Below, one piece after another: positions 50,630-59,712 of a stretch of DNA of 64,000 nucleotides. Positions within the stretch are counted from its first letter, which is position 1, and each line of letters opens with the position of its first letter. Under the pieces are notes generated by a model. That model saw only the letters and a list, made by a program, of their open reading frames with translations. It was not told the DNA's origin and made no database searches. A program made the translations under genes and the position numbers. The DNA lies in contig NZ_CANMSY010000002.1 of NCBI RefSeq assembly GCF_947500705.1, positions 186,001 to 250,000 of the forward strand. The letters run 5' to 3'. The DNA is from an uncultured Brachybacterium sp. Lineage in GTDB: Bacteria; Actinomycetota; Actinomycetes; Actinomycetales; Dermabacteraceae.

Positions 50630-51966
50630 GCCGTGCGCTCCCGACGAGCCCGGGGGCTCTCCCGGTCTGCGTCCTTGCCGGTGAGCATCAGCGGGGCGCG
50701 ACCTTCGGTGATGACACCTTCGGTGATCACGACCTTCACCACGTCATCGCGCGACGGGACCTCGAACATCACCGGTTGCAGGGACTCCTCGAGGATCGCG
50801 CGGAGTCCGCGTGCGCCGGTCTCCCGCTGGATCGCCCTGTCGGCGATGGCCTCCAGGGCGCTGCGCTCGAAGTCGAGCTCCACTCCGTCCAGGGCGAACA
50901 TCTTCTGGAACTGCTTGACCAGTGCGTTGCGCGGCCCCGTCAAGATGGTGATGAGGGAATCGCGATCAAGGTTCGAGACGCTCGTGATCACCGGCAGACG
51001 GCCGATGAACTCGGGGATCAGACCGAACTTCAGCAGGTCCTCCGGCAGCAGCTTGGCGTAGATCTGCTCCTGCTCGAGGGGGGTGTGCAGCTCAGCACCG
51101 AAGCCGATTCCCCGCTTGCCGAGGCGCGAGCCGATGATGTCCTCGATGCCGGAGAAGGCACCCGCCACGATGAACAGCACGTTGGTGGTGTCGATCTGGA
51201 TGAATTCCTGGTGCGGGTGCTTGCGCCCGCCCTGCGGCGGCACGGCGGCGACGGTGCCCTCGAGGATCTTCAGCAGAGCCTGCTGCACCCCCTCCCCGGA
51301 CACGTCGCGAGTGATCGACGGGTTCTCCGACTTGCGGCCGATCTTGTCGACCTCGTCGATGTAGATGATGCCCCGTTCGGCCTTCTTGACGTCGTAATCG
51401 GCGGACTGCAGGAGCTTGAGCAGGATGTTCTCGACGTCCTCCCCGACATAACCTGCCTCCGTGAGCGCGGTCGCGTCCGCCATCGCGAAGGGGACGTCGA
51501 GCATGCGGGCGAGGGTCTGCGCGAGATACGTCTTGCCACAGCCGGTGGGCCCCACCAGCATCACGTTGGACTTCGCGACCTCGATGTCGTCCCGGTCGGC
51601 GTCTGCGTCCTCCGCGAGACTCACCGCAGCGCTCTTCGCGGGCGAGGCCGATTCTGCGGAGTCCTGCGCGCGCACGCGCTTGTAGTGGTTGTAGACGGCG
51701 ACCGCGAGCACCCGCTTGGCGGGCTCCTGGCCGACGACGTACTCCTCGAGGAAGTCGAAGATCTCTCGGGGAGCAGGGAGGGGGGCCTCGTCCTGAGCGA
51801 CCGGCTGGGCAGCCTGGATCTCCTCAGCGATGATCTCGTTGCACAGCTCGATGCACTCTTCGCAGATGTACACCCCGGGGCCGGAGATCAGGCGTTCGAC
51901 CTGCTTCTGCGACTTTCCGCAGAAGGAGCATTTGAACACGTCGGACCCATCGCTCGTACGCGCCAT
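50626..51966 (-). CDS. clpX: ATP-dependent unfoldase ClpX
   Basis: 446 residues. Unfolds substrates and feeds them to the ClpP1P2 chamber encoded upstream. N-terminal zinc finger [13 protein letters not shown]...[11 protein letters not shown]+ domain with Walker [13 protein letters not shown] and Walker [29 protein letters not shown] is the pore region, appearing here as [12 protein letters not shown]. The ClpP-binding IGF loop appears as IGF in KRGIGFGAE. It starts at ATG 51966. The interval before clpP2 holds a terminator, so clpX may have its own promoter. Confidence 0.97.
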   Translation of the reverse strand: MARTSDGSDVFKCSFCGKSQKQVERLISGPGVYICEECIELCNEIIAEEIQAAQPVAQDEAPLPAPREIFDFLEEYVVGQEPAKRVLAVAVYNHYKRVRAQDSAESASPAKSAAVSLAEDADADRDDIEVAKSNVMLVGPTGCGKTYLAQTLARMLDVPFAMADATALTEAGYVGEDVENILLKLLQSADYDVKKAERGIIYIDEVDKIGRKSENPSITRDVSGEGVQQALLKILEGTVAAVPPQGGRKHPHQEFIQIDTTNVLFIVAGAFSGIEDIIGSRLGKRGIGFGAELHTPLEQEQIYAKLLPEDLLKFGLIPEFIGRLPVITSVSNLDRDSLITILTGPRNALVKQFQKMFALDGVELDFERSALEAIADRAIQRETGARGLRAILEESLQPVMFEVPSRDDVVKVVITEGVITEGRAPLMLTGKDADRESPRARRERTA

Positions 51967-52157
51967 GTCCGTGTCCTTTCATCGGGCCGTCAGCAGTGCT
52001 CTTGCAGAATCCTCGGGTCACGGCTCGGGCCCCGCGGACCCTCACCACGGTACCGCGCACGCACCCCTGGGTGCGGTAGGCGACGCGCCCCGGGATGCCG
52101 CGCGCCGAGCAACATCAGCAGTCCCGCCGGAGCACGGCGACCGCTCCGCGGGGAAGA

Positions 52158-52209
52158 CATCAGCCCCTGCCGATGCTCGCGAGCAGACAGGGGCTGATGA
52201 TCGTGCCGC
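52158..52209 (-). terminator. Hairpin terminator after clpP1-clpP2
   Basis: Perfect 12-bp stem CATCAGCCCCTG / CAGGGGCTGATG, with an inner GCTCGCGAGC palindrome in the loop, 48 bases after the clpP2 stop. No long U-tract. Confidence 0.8.
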
Positions 52210-52257
52210 CGGTTCCCGGGACCTGGTCTCAGCCGAGGCGCCGGAACCGGCTGGAGA

Positions 52258-52959
52258 TCACTTCGGGAGCTGTGCGCGAGGCACCTTGCGGGACTCCAGC
52301 ACCTGGTCGACCAGGCCGTAGTCGAGGGCTCCCGCGGCAGTGAGGATCTTGTCGCGCTCGATGTCGACGCTGATCTGCTCCTTGGTGCGGCCGGAGTGGA
52401 AGGCCAGGGTCTCCTCGAGCCATTCACGCATGCGCATGATCTCGTTCGCCTGGATCTCGAGGTCGGACGCCTGACCGCCGCCGCCCTCTCCACCCATCGC
52501 GGGCTGGTGGATCATGATGCGCGCGTTCGGGAGCGCCAGGCGCTTCCCCGGAGCGCCCGCAGCCAGCAGCACCGCGGCGGCAGAGGCCGCCTGGCCCAGG
52601 CACACCGTGGTGACCTCGGGCTTGATGTACTGCATCGTGTCGTAGATCGCGGTGAGCGCGGTGAACGCGCCGCCGGGGCTGTTGATGTACAGCGTGATGT
52701 CGCGATCCGGGTCCTGGGACTCCAGGACCAGCAGCTGAGCCATCACGTCATCCGCGGAGGCATCGTCGACCTGGACACCCAAGAAGATGATGCGGTCCTC
52801 GAAGAGCTTGGTGTACGGATCCTGGCGCTTCATGCCGTAGGCGGTGCGCTCCTCGTACTGCGGAAGCACGTAGCGGGAGGTCGGGAGCGGGGCCGCGGGG
52901 GCCATCCGGCCGGCCTGGGCGATCGGCAATGCGCCGATGGTGCGGGGATCGAAGGTCAC
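52258..52959 (-). CDS. clpP2: ATP-dependent Clp protease proteolytic subunit 2
   Basis: 233 residues from the GTG at 52959, which has AAGGAG at six-base spacing; a TTG six codons upstream is in frame but overlaps that site and is rejected. Serine protease that forms a mixed 14-mer with ClpP1. Catalytic Ser126 in GQAASAAAV and His151 in MIHQPAMGG; the Asp follows in the ERDKIL region. The Gly-rich insert [11 protein letters not shown] is typical of actinobacterial ClpP2. Transcribed with clpP1, 44 bases apart. Confidence 0.96.
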   Translation of the reverse strand: MTFDPRTIGALPIAQAGRMAPAAPLPTSRYVLPQYEERTAYGMKRQDPYTKLFEDRIIFLGVQVDDASADDVMAQLLVLESQDPDRDITLYINSPGGAFTALTAIYDTMQYIKPEVTTVCLGQAASAAAVLLAAGAPGKRLALPNARIMIHQPAMGGEGGGGQASDLEIQANEIMRMREWLEETLAFHSGRTKEQISVDIERDKILTAAGALDYGLVDQVLESRKVPRAQLPK

Positions 52960-53003
52960 GGGGTCTCCTTGTGTCAAGGGTGTCGGTGGGTGCCGGGGAG
53001 CGG

Positions 53004-53645
53004 TCAGTCGGCGGTGCCGCCGCCACCGGTGACGTCACGCGAACCCGTGACGATCTTGTCGATGAAGCCGTAGTCCAGTGCCTCGTGCGCGGTGAACCAG
53101 TGGTCGTGCTCGGAGTCCTCGGTGATCTGCTCGAGGCTCTTGCCGGTCTGCTCGGCGATCAGCCCTGCCAGCTCACGCTTCATGGACAGGATGAGATCAG
53201 CCTGGATCTTGATGGCGGTCGCGGTGCCGCCGAGCCCGCCCAGCGGCTGGTGCATGAGCACCCGGGTGTGCGGGGTCGCGAAACGCTTGCCCTTGGCGCC
53301 CGAGGAGAGCAGGAACTGCCCCATCGAGGCGGCCATGCCCATGCCCACCGTCACCACATCGGGCTGGATGTACTGCATGGTGTCGTAGATGGCCATGCCC
53401 GCGGTGATCGAGCCGCCGGGGCTGTTGATGTAGAGGTAGATGTCCTTGTCCGGGTCCTCGGCGGCGAGGAGGAGCATCTTGGCGCAGATCGCGTTGGCGT
53501 TCTCGTCACGCACCTCGGAGCCGAGCCAGACGATGCGCTCGCGCAGAAGGCGCTGGTAGACGTTGTCGTCCAGTCCCATGGGGGTGTCGCCGGCCGCATT
53601 GCGGGGCGGGGAGGTCTGAGTGCTCTGCGAGGTCACGCGGGTCAC
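53004..53645 (-). CDS. clpP1: ATP-dependent Clp protease proteolytic subunit 1
   Basis: 213 residues from a GTG at 53645, with AAGGAG five bases upstream. Catalytic Ser107 in [10 protein letters not shown] and His132 in VLMHQPLGG. The N-terminal leader ([15 protein letters not shown]) is probably removed by self-processing, as in other actinobacterial ClpP1. It is the first gene of clpP1-clpP2. A ClgR-type operator lies about 70-90 bases upstream of the start. Confidence 0.96.
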   Translation of the reverse strand: MTRVTSQSTQTSPPRNAAGDTPMGLDDNVYQRLLRERIVWLGSEVRDENANAICAKMLLLAAEDPDKDIYLYINSPGGSITAGMAIYDTMQYIQPDVVTVGMGMAASMGQFLLSSGAKGKRFATPHTRVLMHQPLGGLGGTATAIKIQADLILSMKRELAGLIAEQTGKSLEQITEDSEHDHWFTAHEALDYGFIDKIVTGSRDVTGGGGTAD

Positions 53646-53681
53646 GGTGTCTCCTTGATAGCGGAAATCGTCGATGACACG

Positions 53682-53732
53682 ACTCTAGGCGCTGAGCACC
53701 GCCATCGCGGGCCCTGTTCGCCGCAGGCGCAC
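53682..53732 (-). promoter_or_regulatory. Candidate clpP1P2 promoter with ClgR operator
   Basis: TAGAGT (53682-53687, minus strand) is a good -10. TGTTCGCCGCAGGCGCAC at 53715-53732 matches the ClgR consensus (CGC-n5-GCG core with flanking TTCGC and GCGnAC) at all but two positions. It lies just upstream of the -35 region, the position expected for an activator. ClgR control of clpP1P2 is established in other actinobacteria; applying it here is inference. Confidence 0.5.
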
Positions 53733-53802
53733 TGCGGGACCGGACGGCAGACCTTGTCGGCAGCGAGATCGCCGCGCCCGGCTTGGCGGAGCGTGCTCCG
53801 CT

Positions 53803-54621
53803 GTGTCCCACCCCTCGCGAGTTCGTCAAGTCGTGGCGAGATCGGCCCGTGGCCTCGGCGGAGCCGCAGTCCTCGGCACCGTCGTCCTCGGCAGCGCCTT
53901 CGTCGGCGGCGCCGCCCAGGCCGCCCCGGCGGCCCCCGCCGCCCCGGTCGCCAGCGCTCCTGCTGCTCCCGCGGTCAACGCCGCCCCCGCGGCCCCCACG
54001 GTCGCCGCTCCCACCGCTGTCCTGAACAGCACGCAGAAGCTCCGCTGGGGCTCGCGCAGCGGCGCCGTGCAGGACCTGCAGTCCGCGCTCAACGACCATG
54101 GTGCGAACCTGGCCGTCGACGGCGTGTTCGGCAAGCGCACGCACTCCGCAGTGAAGGACTACCAGTCCTCGCAGGGCCTCCAGGTCGATGGCGTCGTCGG
54201 CCAGCAGACCCGCAGCGCGCTCAACGGCGGCGGCGTCTCAACCGGTGGCGCCTCGGCTCCGGCCGCCTCGTCCTCGAGCTCCTCCTCCAGCTCCAGCTCG
54301 ATCGTCAACGCCGCCCGTTCGGCCCTCGGCACCCCCTACAGCTGGGGCGGCGCCTCGCTCGGCGGCATGGACTGCTCCGGCCTGGTGAACTACGCCTACC
54401 AGGCCGCTGGCATCGACCTCCCGCGCACCTCGAGCCAGATCGCCAACGGCGGTCGCTGGATCTCGCAGTCGCAGGCCCAGCCCGGTGACATCGTCGCCTG
54501 GTCCGGTCATGTCGCGATCTACGCCGGCAACGGCCAGATTATCGACGCCTCCGGCTCCAAGCAGCGCGTCGTCGAGCGTTCCATCTGGGGCAACCCGATC
54601 GGCTTCGTGACCTACCGCTGA
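53803..54621 (+). CDS. Secreted NlpC/P60 peptidoglycan hydrolase
   Basis: 272 residues. Starts at a GTG (53803); a signal peptide follows (ARGLGGAAVLGTVVLGSAFVGGAAQA) and then an Ala/Pro linker. Residues about 75-130 form a peptidoglycan-binding domain (LRWGSRSGAVQDLQSALND...FGKRTHSAVKDYQ). After a Ser-rich spacer comes the NlpC/P60 endopeptidase with TPYSWGGASLGGMDCSGLV, catalytic Cys191, and a later His in GHVAIYAGN. It cuts D-glutamyl-diaminopimelate bonds in the wall. The ribosome binding site lies in a GGAGCGTGCTCC palindrome, so the start is less certain than the protein. Confidence 0.93.
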   Translation: MSHPSRVRQVVARSARGLGGAAVLGTVVLGSAFVGGAAQAAPAAPAAPVASAPAAPAVNAAPAAPTVAAPTAVLNSTQKLRWGSRSGAVQDLQSALNDHGANLAVDGVFGKRTHSAVKDYQSSQGLQVDGVVGQQTRSALNGGGVSTGGASAPAASSSSSSSSSSSIVNAARSALGTPYSWGGASLGGMDCSGLVNYAYQAAGIDLPRTSSQIANGGRWISQSQAQPGDIVAWSGHVAIYAGNGQIIDASGSKQRVVERSIWGNPIGFVTYR

Positions 54622-54640
54622 TCCGCATCCACGGACGCTC

Positions 54641-54676
54641 GAGCGGCCCGGTTCCCTCTGGGGAGCCGGGCCGCTC
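54641..54676 (+). terminator. Hairpin terminator after the NlpC/P60 gene
   Basis: Perfect outer stem GAGCGGCCCGG / CCGGGCCGCTC with an inner TCCC/GGGA stem, about 20 bases after the stop. It also faces the convergent reductase gene. Confidence 0.8.
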
Positions 54677-54705
54677 GCATGCCCGCTCGGTCATCTCTGC
54701 TCGAC

Positions 54706-55287
54706 TCAGCGCGGCCGGTAGATCCTGCCGAACGCCTCCTCCGCGCCGGGGATCGGTCCGACCAGCTCCCACTTCACCAGGCGCCCACCGGGCACCTCGA
54801 AGGCGCGGGTGCCGTCACCGAGCATGACCGGGGCCGAGAACACCTGCAGCTCGTCGACCAGGCCGTGCTCCAGTGCCTGACGGGCGATGTCCGCACTGAT
54901 GATCTGCACGTCCCTGCCCGCTGCGAGCTGCTTCGCCCGGTGCACCGCCTCCACGATGTCCACGTCCCATGCAGTGACCGCTGGATCGTCGGCGAGCTCC
55001 TCGGGGCGGTGAGTCAGGATGATCTCGATGCCCTTCCATGCCCCGCCATAGGCCTCGGCGGTGAGCTCATCGCGCTGATCAGCCTGTTCACGTGCCGCGT
55101 CATAGCCACGGCGGCCGGAGAGGATGACACCGACGTCCGCCGCGAGCCGTGCGACCACCGACTCGTCCATCCTCGGGCAGGCCTCGAGCCACGCCATGTC
55201 ATGCCCGGGTCCGGCGATGAACCCGTCCAAGGACGCGGTGAAGCCCCAGGTGACCCTGCTCATGCGGGGCGCGGTCGACGATCTCAT
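54706..55287 (-). CDS. Dihydrofolate reductase-like protein (RibD C-terminal domain)
   Basis: 193 residues from ATG 55287, chosen because GGAGG lies six bases upstream; ATG 55263 is the usual domain start (MSRVTWGFTASLDGFIAGP). One NADPH-dependent reductase domain of the RibD-C/DHFR superfamily: the SLDGFIAGP opening, ILSGRRGYD, and HGLVDELQVFSAPVMLGDG near the end. Lone members of this group are common in actinobacteria; substrate is unknown. It is downstream and convergent to the wall hydrolase. Confidence 0.88.
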   Translation of the reverse strand: MRSSTAPRMSRVTWGFTASLDGFIAGPGHDMAWLEACPRMDESVVARLAADVGVILSGRRGYDAAREQADQRDELTAEAYGGAWKGIEIILTHRPEELADDPAVTAWDVDIVEAVHRAKQLAAGRDVQIISADIARQALEHGLVDELQVFSAPVMLGDGTRAFEVPGGRLVKWELVGPIPGAEEAFGRIYRPR

Positions 55288-55348
55288 CAGGAGCCTCCGG
55301 GGACGGCGACCATGGGCCGGTGCGGCCCGGGTCGTCGAGTCTTCCACC

Positions 55349-55395
55349 GACGACGCCGGGCCGCCACCCCCGAGGGGTGACGGCCCGGCGTCGTC
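55349..55395 (-). terminator. Strong hairpin terminator after tig
   Basis: Perfect 15-bp stem GACGACGCCGGGCCG / CGGCCCGGCGTCGTC enclosing a further CACCCC/GGGGTG stem. A second small stem CTCACG/CGTGAG follows at 55395-55409. No U-tract. Confidence 0.85.
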
Positions 55396-55421
55396 TCACG
55401 CCCCGTGAGGGGGGCGGTGGA

Positions 55422-57047
55422 TCACTCGGAGTCGGTCGCCTCGACGGCCTCATCCTTCTTCGCAGCAGCCTTCTTGGCCGGAGCCTTCTTCGCAGGCGCC
55501 TTCTTGGCCGGGGCCTTCTCGGCCGGCTCCGCCTCAGCGGCGTCGCCGTCGGCCGCCGCAGCGGCCTTCTTGGCCGGAGCCTTCTTGGCCGGAGCCTTCT
55601 TGGCGGGGACCTTCTCGGCCGGCTTCGCCTCGTCAGCGTCGGCGTCGGCGTCGTCTGCGGCAGCGGCGTTCTTCGCCGGAGCCTTCTTGGCCGGAGCCTT
55701 CTTCGCCGGAGCCTTCTTGGCGGGAGCCTTCTTGGCGGGCTCCTCCTCGGACTCCGCCACCTCGGCGTCGTCGCCCTCGGACTTCAGGCCCAGGTCTAGG
55801 ACGTCGCCCGCGGTGTTCTTCACGGTGACGTCTGCGAGCACGACCTCGAGCGCCTTGGAGCGCTGGACCTCGGAGAAGATCTGCTCGAGCTGACCCGACT
55901 GGGCGAGCATCTGCAGCAGCTGGTTCGGCTCGACGCCGTACTGCCCCGACAGCTGGGTCATGTAGTTCATGAGGTCGCTCTGATCGACGTTCACCTCGCG
56001 GGTGCCGTTGATCTCGTCGAGCAGGAACTGGGCGCGGACTGCCTTCTCGGTGTCCTCGCGGATCTCCTCGCCGTGCGGGTCACCGGCTTCCTTGCCCTCG
56101 TTCTCCAGGTGGGAGAGGATCTCGTCCTCCACCAGCTGCTCGGGGACCGGGATCTCGAGCTCCTCGAGGAGCTTCTCGAGCAGTGCGTTGCGGGCCAGGC
56201 CCACACGGTTGCCCTCGGCGTCGGCGGCGGCCTGCGTGCGCAGGTCCTCCTTGAGCTCGTCGATGGTGTCGAACTCGGACGCCATCTCGGCGAACTCGTC
56301 GTCGGCCTCAGGCAGCTCGCGCACCTTGACGGACTGCGCGGTGACCTTCACCAGGGCCTCCTCGCCGGCGCGGTCGCCACCGGCCAGCTTGGAGGTGAAG
56401 GTGGTGGTCTCCTCGGCGGAGAGGCCGATGAGCGCCTCGTCGAGGCCCTCGAGCATGTTGCCCTCACCGATCTGGTACGACACGCCCTCGACGGACTCGA
56501 TCTCCTCGTCCTCGATGGTCGCGACCATGTCGAGGGAGACGAAGTCGCCGTCCTCGGCGGGACGGTCCACGCCCACGAGGGTGCCGAAGCGCTCGCGCAG
56601 CTCGTTCAGGCGCACCTCGACGGCGTCCTCGTCGACGGTCGGCTCCTCGATCTCGACCTCGTAGGTCGAGAAGTCGGGCAGCTCGATCTCGGGACGCACG
56701 TCCTGCTCGACGGTGAAGAGCAGGTTGCCGTCCTCGGAGCCGTCCAGGCCGGGCACCTCGGTGATCTCCACCTCGGGGCGACCGACGGGCTTGATCTCCG
56801 CCTCAGCAGCAGCCTGCTGGTAGAAGTCGGGCAGGGCGTCGTTGACAGCTTCCTGCATGATCGCGGGGCGACCGAAGCGCTGCTCGACGAGCTTGGAGGG
56901 GACCTTGCCCTTGCGGAAGCCGGGGATCTGCACCTGATCGGCGATCTTCTTGGTGGCGGTCTCGACGGCGGGCTTGAGCTCGTCGAAGGGCACCTCGACG
57001 GTGAGCTTCACCCGGGTGGGGCTGAGCTTCTCGGACTCGGTCTTCAC
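55422..57047 (-). CDS. tig: Trigger factor with Lys/Ala-rich C-terminal extension
   Basis: 541 residues, about 80-100 longer than usual. Ribosome-bound chaperone and prolyl isomerase. The ribosome-binding domain has VEVPFDELKPAVETATKKI and the GFRKGKVPSK signature; the PPIase domain follows (GDFVSLDMVATI), then the helical C-domain. From about residue 430 it has a tail with ten PAKKA units in three clusters separated by acidic runs (DDADADADEA, DGDAAEAEPAE). Histone H1-like tails of this type are seen on several actinobacterial proteins and probably bind nucleic acid or the ribosome. A strong terminator follows. Confidence 0.97.
   Translation of the reverse strand: MKTESEKLSPTRVKLTVEVPFDELKPAVETATKKIADQVQIPGFRKGKVPSKLVEQRFGRPAIMQEAVNDALPDFYQQAAAEAEIKPVGRPEVEITEVPGLDGSEDGNLLFTVEQDVRPEIELPDFSTYEVEIEEPTVDEDAVEVRLNELRERFGTLVGVDRPAEDGDFVSLDMVATIEDEEIESVEGVSYQIGEGNMLEGLDEALIGLSAEETTTFTSKLAGGDRAGEEALVKVTAQSVKVRELPEADDEFAEMASEFDTIDELKEDLRTQAAADAEGNRVGLARNALLEKLLEELEIPVPEQLVEDEILSHLENEGKEAGDPHGEEIREDTEKAVRAQFLLDEINGTREVNVDQSDLMNYMTQLSGQYGVEPNQLLQMLAQSGQLEQIFSEVQRSKALEVVLADVTVKNTAGDVLDLGLKSEGDDAEVAESEEEPAKKAPAKKAPAKKAPAKKAPAKNAAAADDADADADEAKPAEKVPAKKAPAKKAPAKKAAAAADGDAAEAEPAEKAPAKKAPAKKAPAKKAAAKKDEAVEATDSE
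55455..55745 (-). repeat. In-frame PAKKA repeat of the tig tail
   Basis: 15-bp units encoding P-A-K-K-A occur in three clusters within the 3' end of tig, ten perfect copies at protein level. DNA copies vary mainly at third positions (GCC/GCG, TTC/TTG on the plus strand), so selection on the peptide is likely. Confidence 0.85.
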
Positions 57048-57131
57048 TGGTCAGGTCTCCCTGTAGATGGACAGTAGGTGGACGTTTCAGATCGCGCCCC
57101 TGGGCCCGCACGCGGGCATCCCGGCGCGGAG

Positions 57132-57205
57132 TCGGGGTGACAGGATTTGAACCTGCGACTTCCCGCTCCCAAAGCGGGTGCTCTACCAAGCTGAGCTACA
57201 CCCCG
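57132..57205 (-). tRNA. tRNA-Pro (anticodon UGG)
   Basis: 74 bases, CCA not encoded. Acceptor CGGGGTG/CACCCCG, D arm with AGCTCAGCTTGGTAGAGC, anticodon stem-loop with TTTGGGA giving UGG, T arm GCAGGTTCAAATCCTGT. Upstream of tig on the same strand, 84 bases away. Confidence 0.97.
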
Positions 57206-57343
57206 GGGGGCAACCTTGGAGATATTACCCGTTCCCGCTGCCTGGTGCCCCGATCGGGACAGGGGGCTGTGAGCAGATGCATGTCGCCTCCGCCACTGCG
57301 GATGTGCCCTCGCGCCGCTGATCTGGTTCAATGGAGCCGCAGC

Positions 57344-57417
57344 GCGGGCGTAGCTCAATGGTAGAGCCTCAGTCTTCCAAACTGATTACGCGGGTTCGAT
57401 TCCCGTCGCCCGCTCCA
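57344..57417 (+). tRNA. tRNA-Gly (anticodon UCC)
   Basis: Acceptor GCGGGCG/CGCCCGC, D arm with TAGCTCAATGGTAGAGC, anticodon loop CTTCCAA giving UCC, T arm GCGGGTTCGATTCCCGT, and an encoded CCA at 57415-57417. Divergent from tRNA-Pro. Confidence 0.97.
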
Positions 57418-57634
57418 TGTCGACGCCGCGACCTCCCCGGAGGTCGCGGCGTCGTCGTCGTTCTCGAGCCCCGTACGCCCGCCGACCCCGCACGCTCTCT
57501 GGGCCGGTGCCGCGCCCCGAATCCCTTCACGCAGGGTCCGCAGCAGCAGCGGGAGCAGCGGGAGTCCGATCAGGTTCCGCCGCACTGTCCGGATCCCGCT
57601 GGCGCCGCAGGCCGTCGAGGGGTTCACTGGAGGC

Positions 57635-59191
57635 ATGCAGAACCTCACCGACGATCAGCGCTACGCGGCGATCACTACGCGCGACGCGCGATTCGACGGC
57701 GTGTTCTTCACCTGTGTGCGCTCCACCGGGATCTTCTGCCGCCCCTCGTGCCCCTCGCGCACACCCCGCAGGGACCGCGTGGAGTTCACCCCCAGCGCCG
57801 CCGCAGCGGTGGAGCGGGGCTACCGGGCGTGCAAGCGCTGCGGGCCGCTCGCCCCTCCAGGTCCGGACTCTGGCGATCCTGCGGGTGAGCTCGCGCATCG
57901 GGCGCTCTCCCTGATCCACGCCGGCGCCCTGGACGCCGGACCGGACGGGAGCACGACCGTGGGCGAGCTCGCCGACCGGCTGCACGTCACCGAGCGCACC
58001 CTGCATCGTGCGCTGGTGGCCCGCACCGGCTCCGGGGCGGTCGCGCACGCCCGCATGGCCCGGGCCCGCCGAGCCCATGAGCTGCTGCGCTCGACCTCCT
58101 GGCCGATGGGCGATATCGCGGCAGCGGCCGGTTTCGGCAGCGAACGCCAGCTGCATGAGACGGTCCGTCGGATCTTCGGCCGGGCCCCGTCGGTGATCCG
58201 CGAGCTCGCCGCGCCTCGGCGCGGGGCCGGCGGGGTGAACAGCGCCGGTGGCGCCGGCGGGGTGGACGAGGCTGCCGGCGGAGCCAGCGCCGCCGTCGTT
58301 CGCGCCGACCTCGCCGTGCGCCGGCCTTTCCACGGAGCCGGACTCGCGAGCTGGTTCGCGGCCCGCGCGATCCGCGGAGTCGAGCACGTCGAGGATCTCC
58401 TCTGGACCCGGGCCGTGGCCCTCCCCCACGGTCCCGCGGTGCTGCAGGTCGACCTCGGGGTGGCGGACGGGCCGCTGCCGCTGACCGCACGTCTCACCGA
58501 CCTGCGCGACTTCGCCGCCGCCGTCGCCCTGGCCCGTCGGATGCTGGACCTGGATGCGGACCCCCTCGGCATCGACGCCGGCCTGCGGGCGGCGATGCCG
58601 GCGCTGGCCCCTCTCCTCGATGCGCGACCCGGGGTGCGGATCCCGGGCACCCCGAGCCTCGCCGAGGCGCTGCTGTGGGCGATCGTCGGGCAGCAGATCA
58701 CCACCGCCCGCGCTCGCGCACTGATCGAGTCCGCCACCGATCTCGCCGGTTCCGAGCTGCCCGCACCGCTGCGCACCGCGCACGTCCACCGGCTCTCCGT
58801 GTCACCGGCCGAGGCGGGCGCCCGCGCCGAGGAGTGGTTCCGGGGACCCGGCGCCCGCCGCCGCACCCTGGCGGCCGCGCTCGCTGACCCGCCGAACCCT
58901 CATCTCCCCCTGCCCGAGCTGCGTGAGCACCTGTTGGCCGTGCCCGGGATCGGTCCCTGGACCGCCGACTACGCCCTGCTGCGCGGAGCCCGCGCGATCG
59001 ATATGGCGCCCCCGCGGGATGTGGCGCTGCTGGCCGTGGCCCGCGCGCTCGAGCTCGCCGACGACTTCCCCGGACTGGACCGGGCACTCGACGCCGCCTC
59101 CCCCTGGCGCAGCTATGCGGTGATGCACCTGTGGCATCACCGCGAGGATCTCCCCGCAGACCTCCGAACCCTTCGGAAGGACCGCTCATGA
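57635..59191 (+). CDS. Ada-AlkA fusion: methyl-responsive regulator and 3-methyladenine DNA glycosylase
   Basis: 518 residues. The N-terminal Ada zinc domain has Cys35, Cys39, Cys66 and Cys69 in the E. coli spacing (C-x3-C...C-x2-C); Cys35 is the likely methyl acceptor from phosphotriesters. An AraC helix-turn-helix follows (ELADRLHVTERTLHRAL and MGDIAAAAGFGSERQLHETV). The C-terminal half is AlkA: an N-domain, then the helix-hairpin-helix LLAVPGIGPWTADYALLRG and catalytic Asp462. It senses and repairs alkylated DNA and may activate its own operon. Its stop overlaps the ogt start (ATGA). Confidence 0.95.
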   Translation: MQNLTDDQRYAAITTRDARFDGVFFTCVRSTGIFCRPSCPSRTPRRDRVEFTPSAAAAVERGYRACKRCGPLAPPGPDSGDPAGELAHRALSLIHAGALDAGPDGSTTVGELADRLHVTERTLHRALVARTGSGAVAHARMARARRAHELLRSTSWPMGDIAAAAGFGSERQLHETVRRIFGRAPSVIRELAAPRRGAGGVNSAGGAGGVDEAAGGASAAVVRADLAVRRPFHGAGLASWFAARAIRGVEHVEDLLWTRAVALPHGPAVLQVDLGVADGPLPLTARLTDLRDFAAAVALARRMLDLDADPLGIDAGLRAAMPALAPLLDARPGVRIPGTPSLAEALLWAIVGQQITTARARALIESATDLAGSELPAPLRTAHVHRLSVSPAEAGARAEEWFRGPGARRRTLAAALADPPNPHLPLPELREHLLAVPGIGPWTADYALLRGARAIDMAPPRDVALLAVARALELADDFPGLDRALDAASPWRSYAVMHLWHHREDLPADLRTLRKDRS

Positions 59192-59700
59192 CCACCGCTC
59201 TCCATCATCCCGACCGAGCCCATCGCCTCCTCGGGACCCGACTCGGCACCTACCTGCTGGCGGCAGACGCCGCCGGACTCGTCGGCGTCTGGCGCCAGGA
59301 CCAGAAGCACTTCCCCGCGACGAACCGGCTCGGCGGCACTGCCGAGGGTCCTCATGCCGTGCTCGACGAGGCAGGGGTCCAGCTGCTGGCCTACCTCGCC
59401 GGGGACCGGGACGGCTTCGAGCTGCCGCTGGCTCCCGAGGGCACCCCCTTCCAGCGCGCTGTCTGGCACCATCTGGCCTCGATCCCGCGCGGCACCACCA
59501 CCACCTATGGACAGATCGCCCGCGCCCTGGACCGGCCCCGCGCAGCGCAGGCCGTCGGCGCCGCCGTCGGCTCCAATCCGCTGTCGATCGTGGTGCCCTG
59601 CCATCGGGTGGTGGGCCGCACCGGGGCACTGACGGGATATGCCGGCGGGATCGAGACGAAGCAGGCACTGCTCCTGCTCGAGGGCGCACTGCTCGCGTGA
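59188..59700 (+). CDS. ogt: Methylated-DNA-cysteine methyltransferase
   Basis: 170 residues from ATG 59188. Transfers the methyl group of O6-methylguanine to its own Cys138 in the motif IVVPCHRVVGRTGALTGYAGG. TPFQRAVWHHLASIPRGTTTTYGQIA is the DNA-binding helix-turn-helix. It is coupled to the Ada-AlkA gene by a 4-base overlap, so the pair forms a compact alkylation-repair operon. Confidence 0.97.
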   Translation: MTTALHHPDRAHRLLGTRLGTYLLAADAAGLVGVWRQDQKHFPATNRLGGTAEGPHAVLDEAGVQLLAYLAGDRDGFELPLAPEGTPFQRAVWHHLASIPRGTTTTYGQIARALDRPRAAQAVGAAVGSNPLSIVVPCHRVVGRTGALTGYAGGIETKQALLLLEGALLA

Positions 59701-59712
59701 CACCATGGGACG

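Noticed and set aside
57331-57888. 185-codon plus-strand frame through tRNA-Gly into the Ada-AlkA gene
   Set aside because: Starts before the tRNA and is out of frame with the Ada domain.
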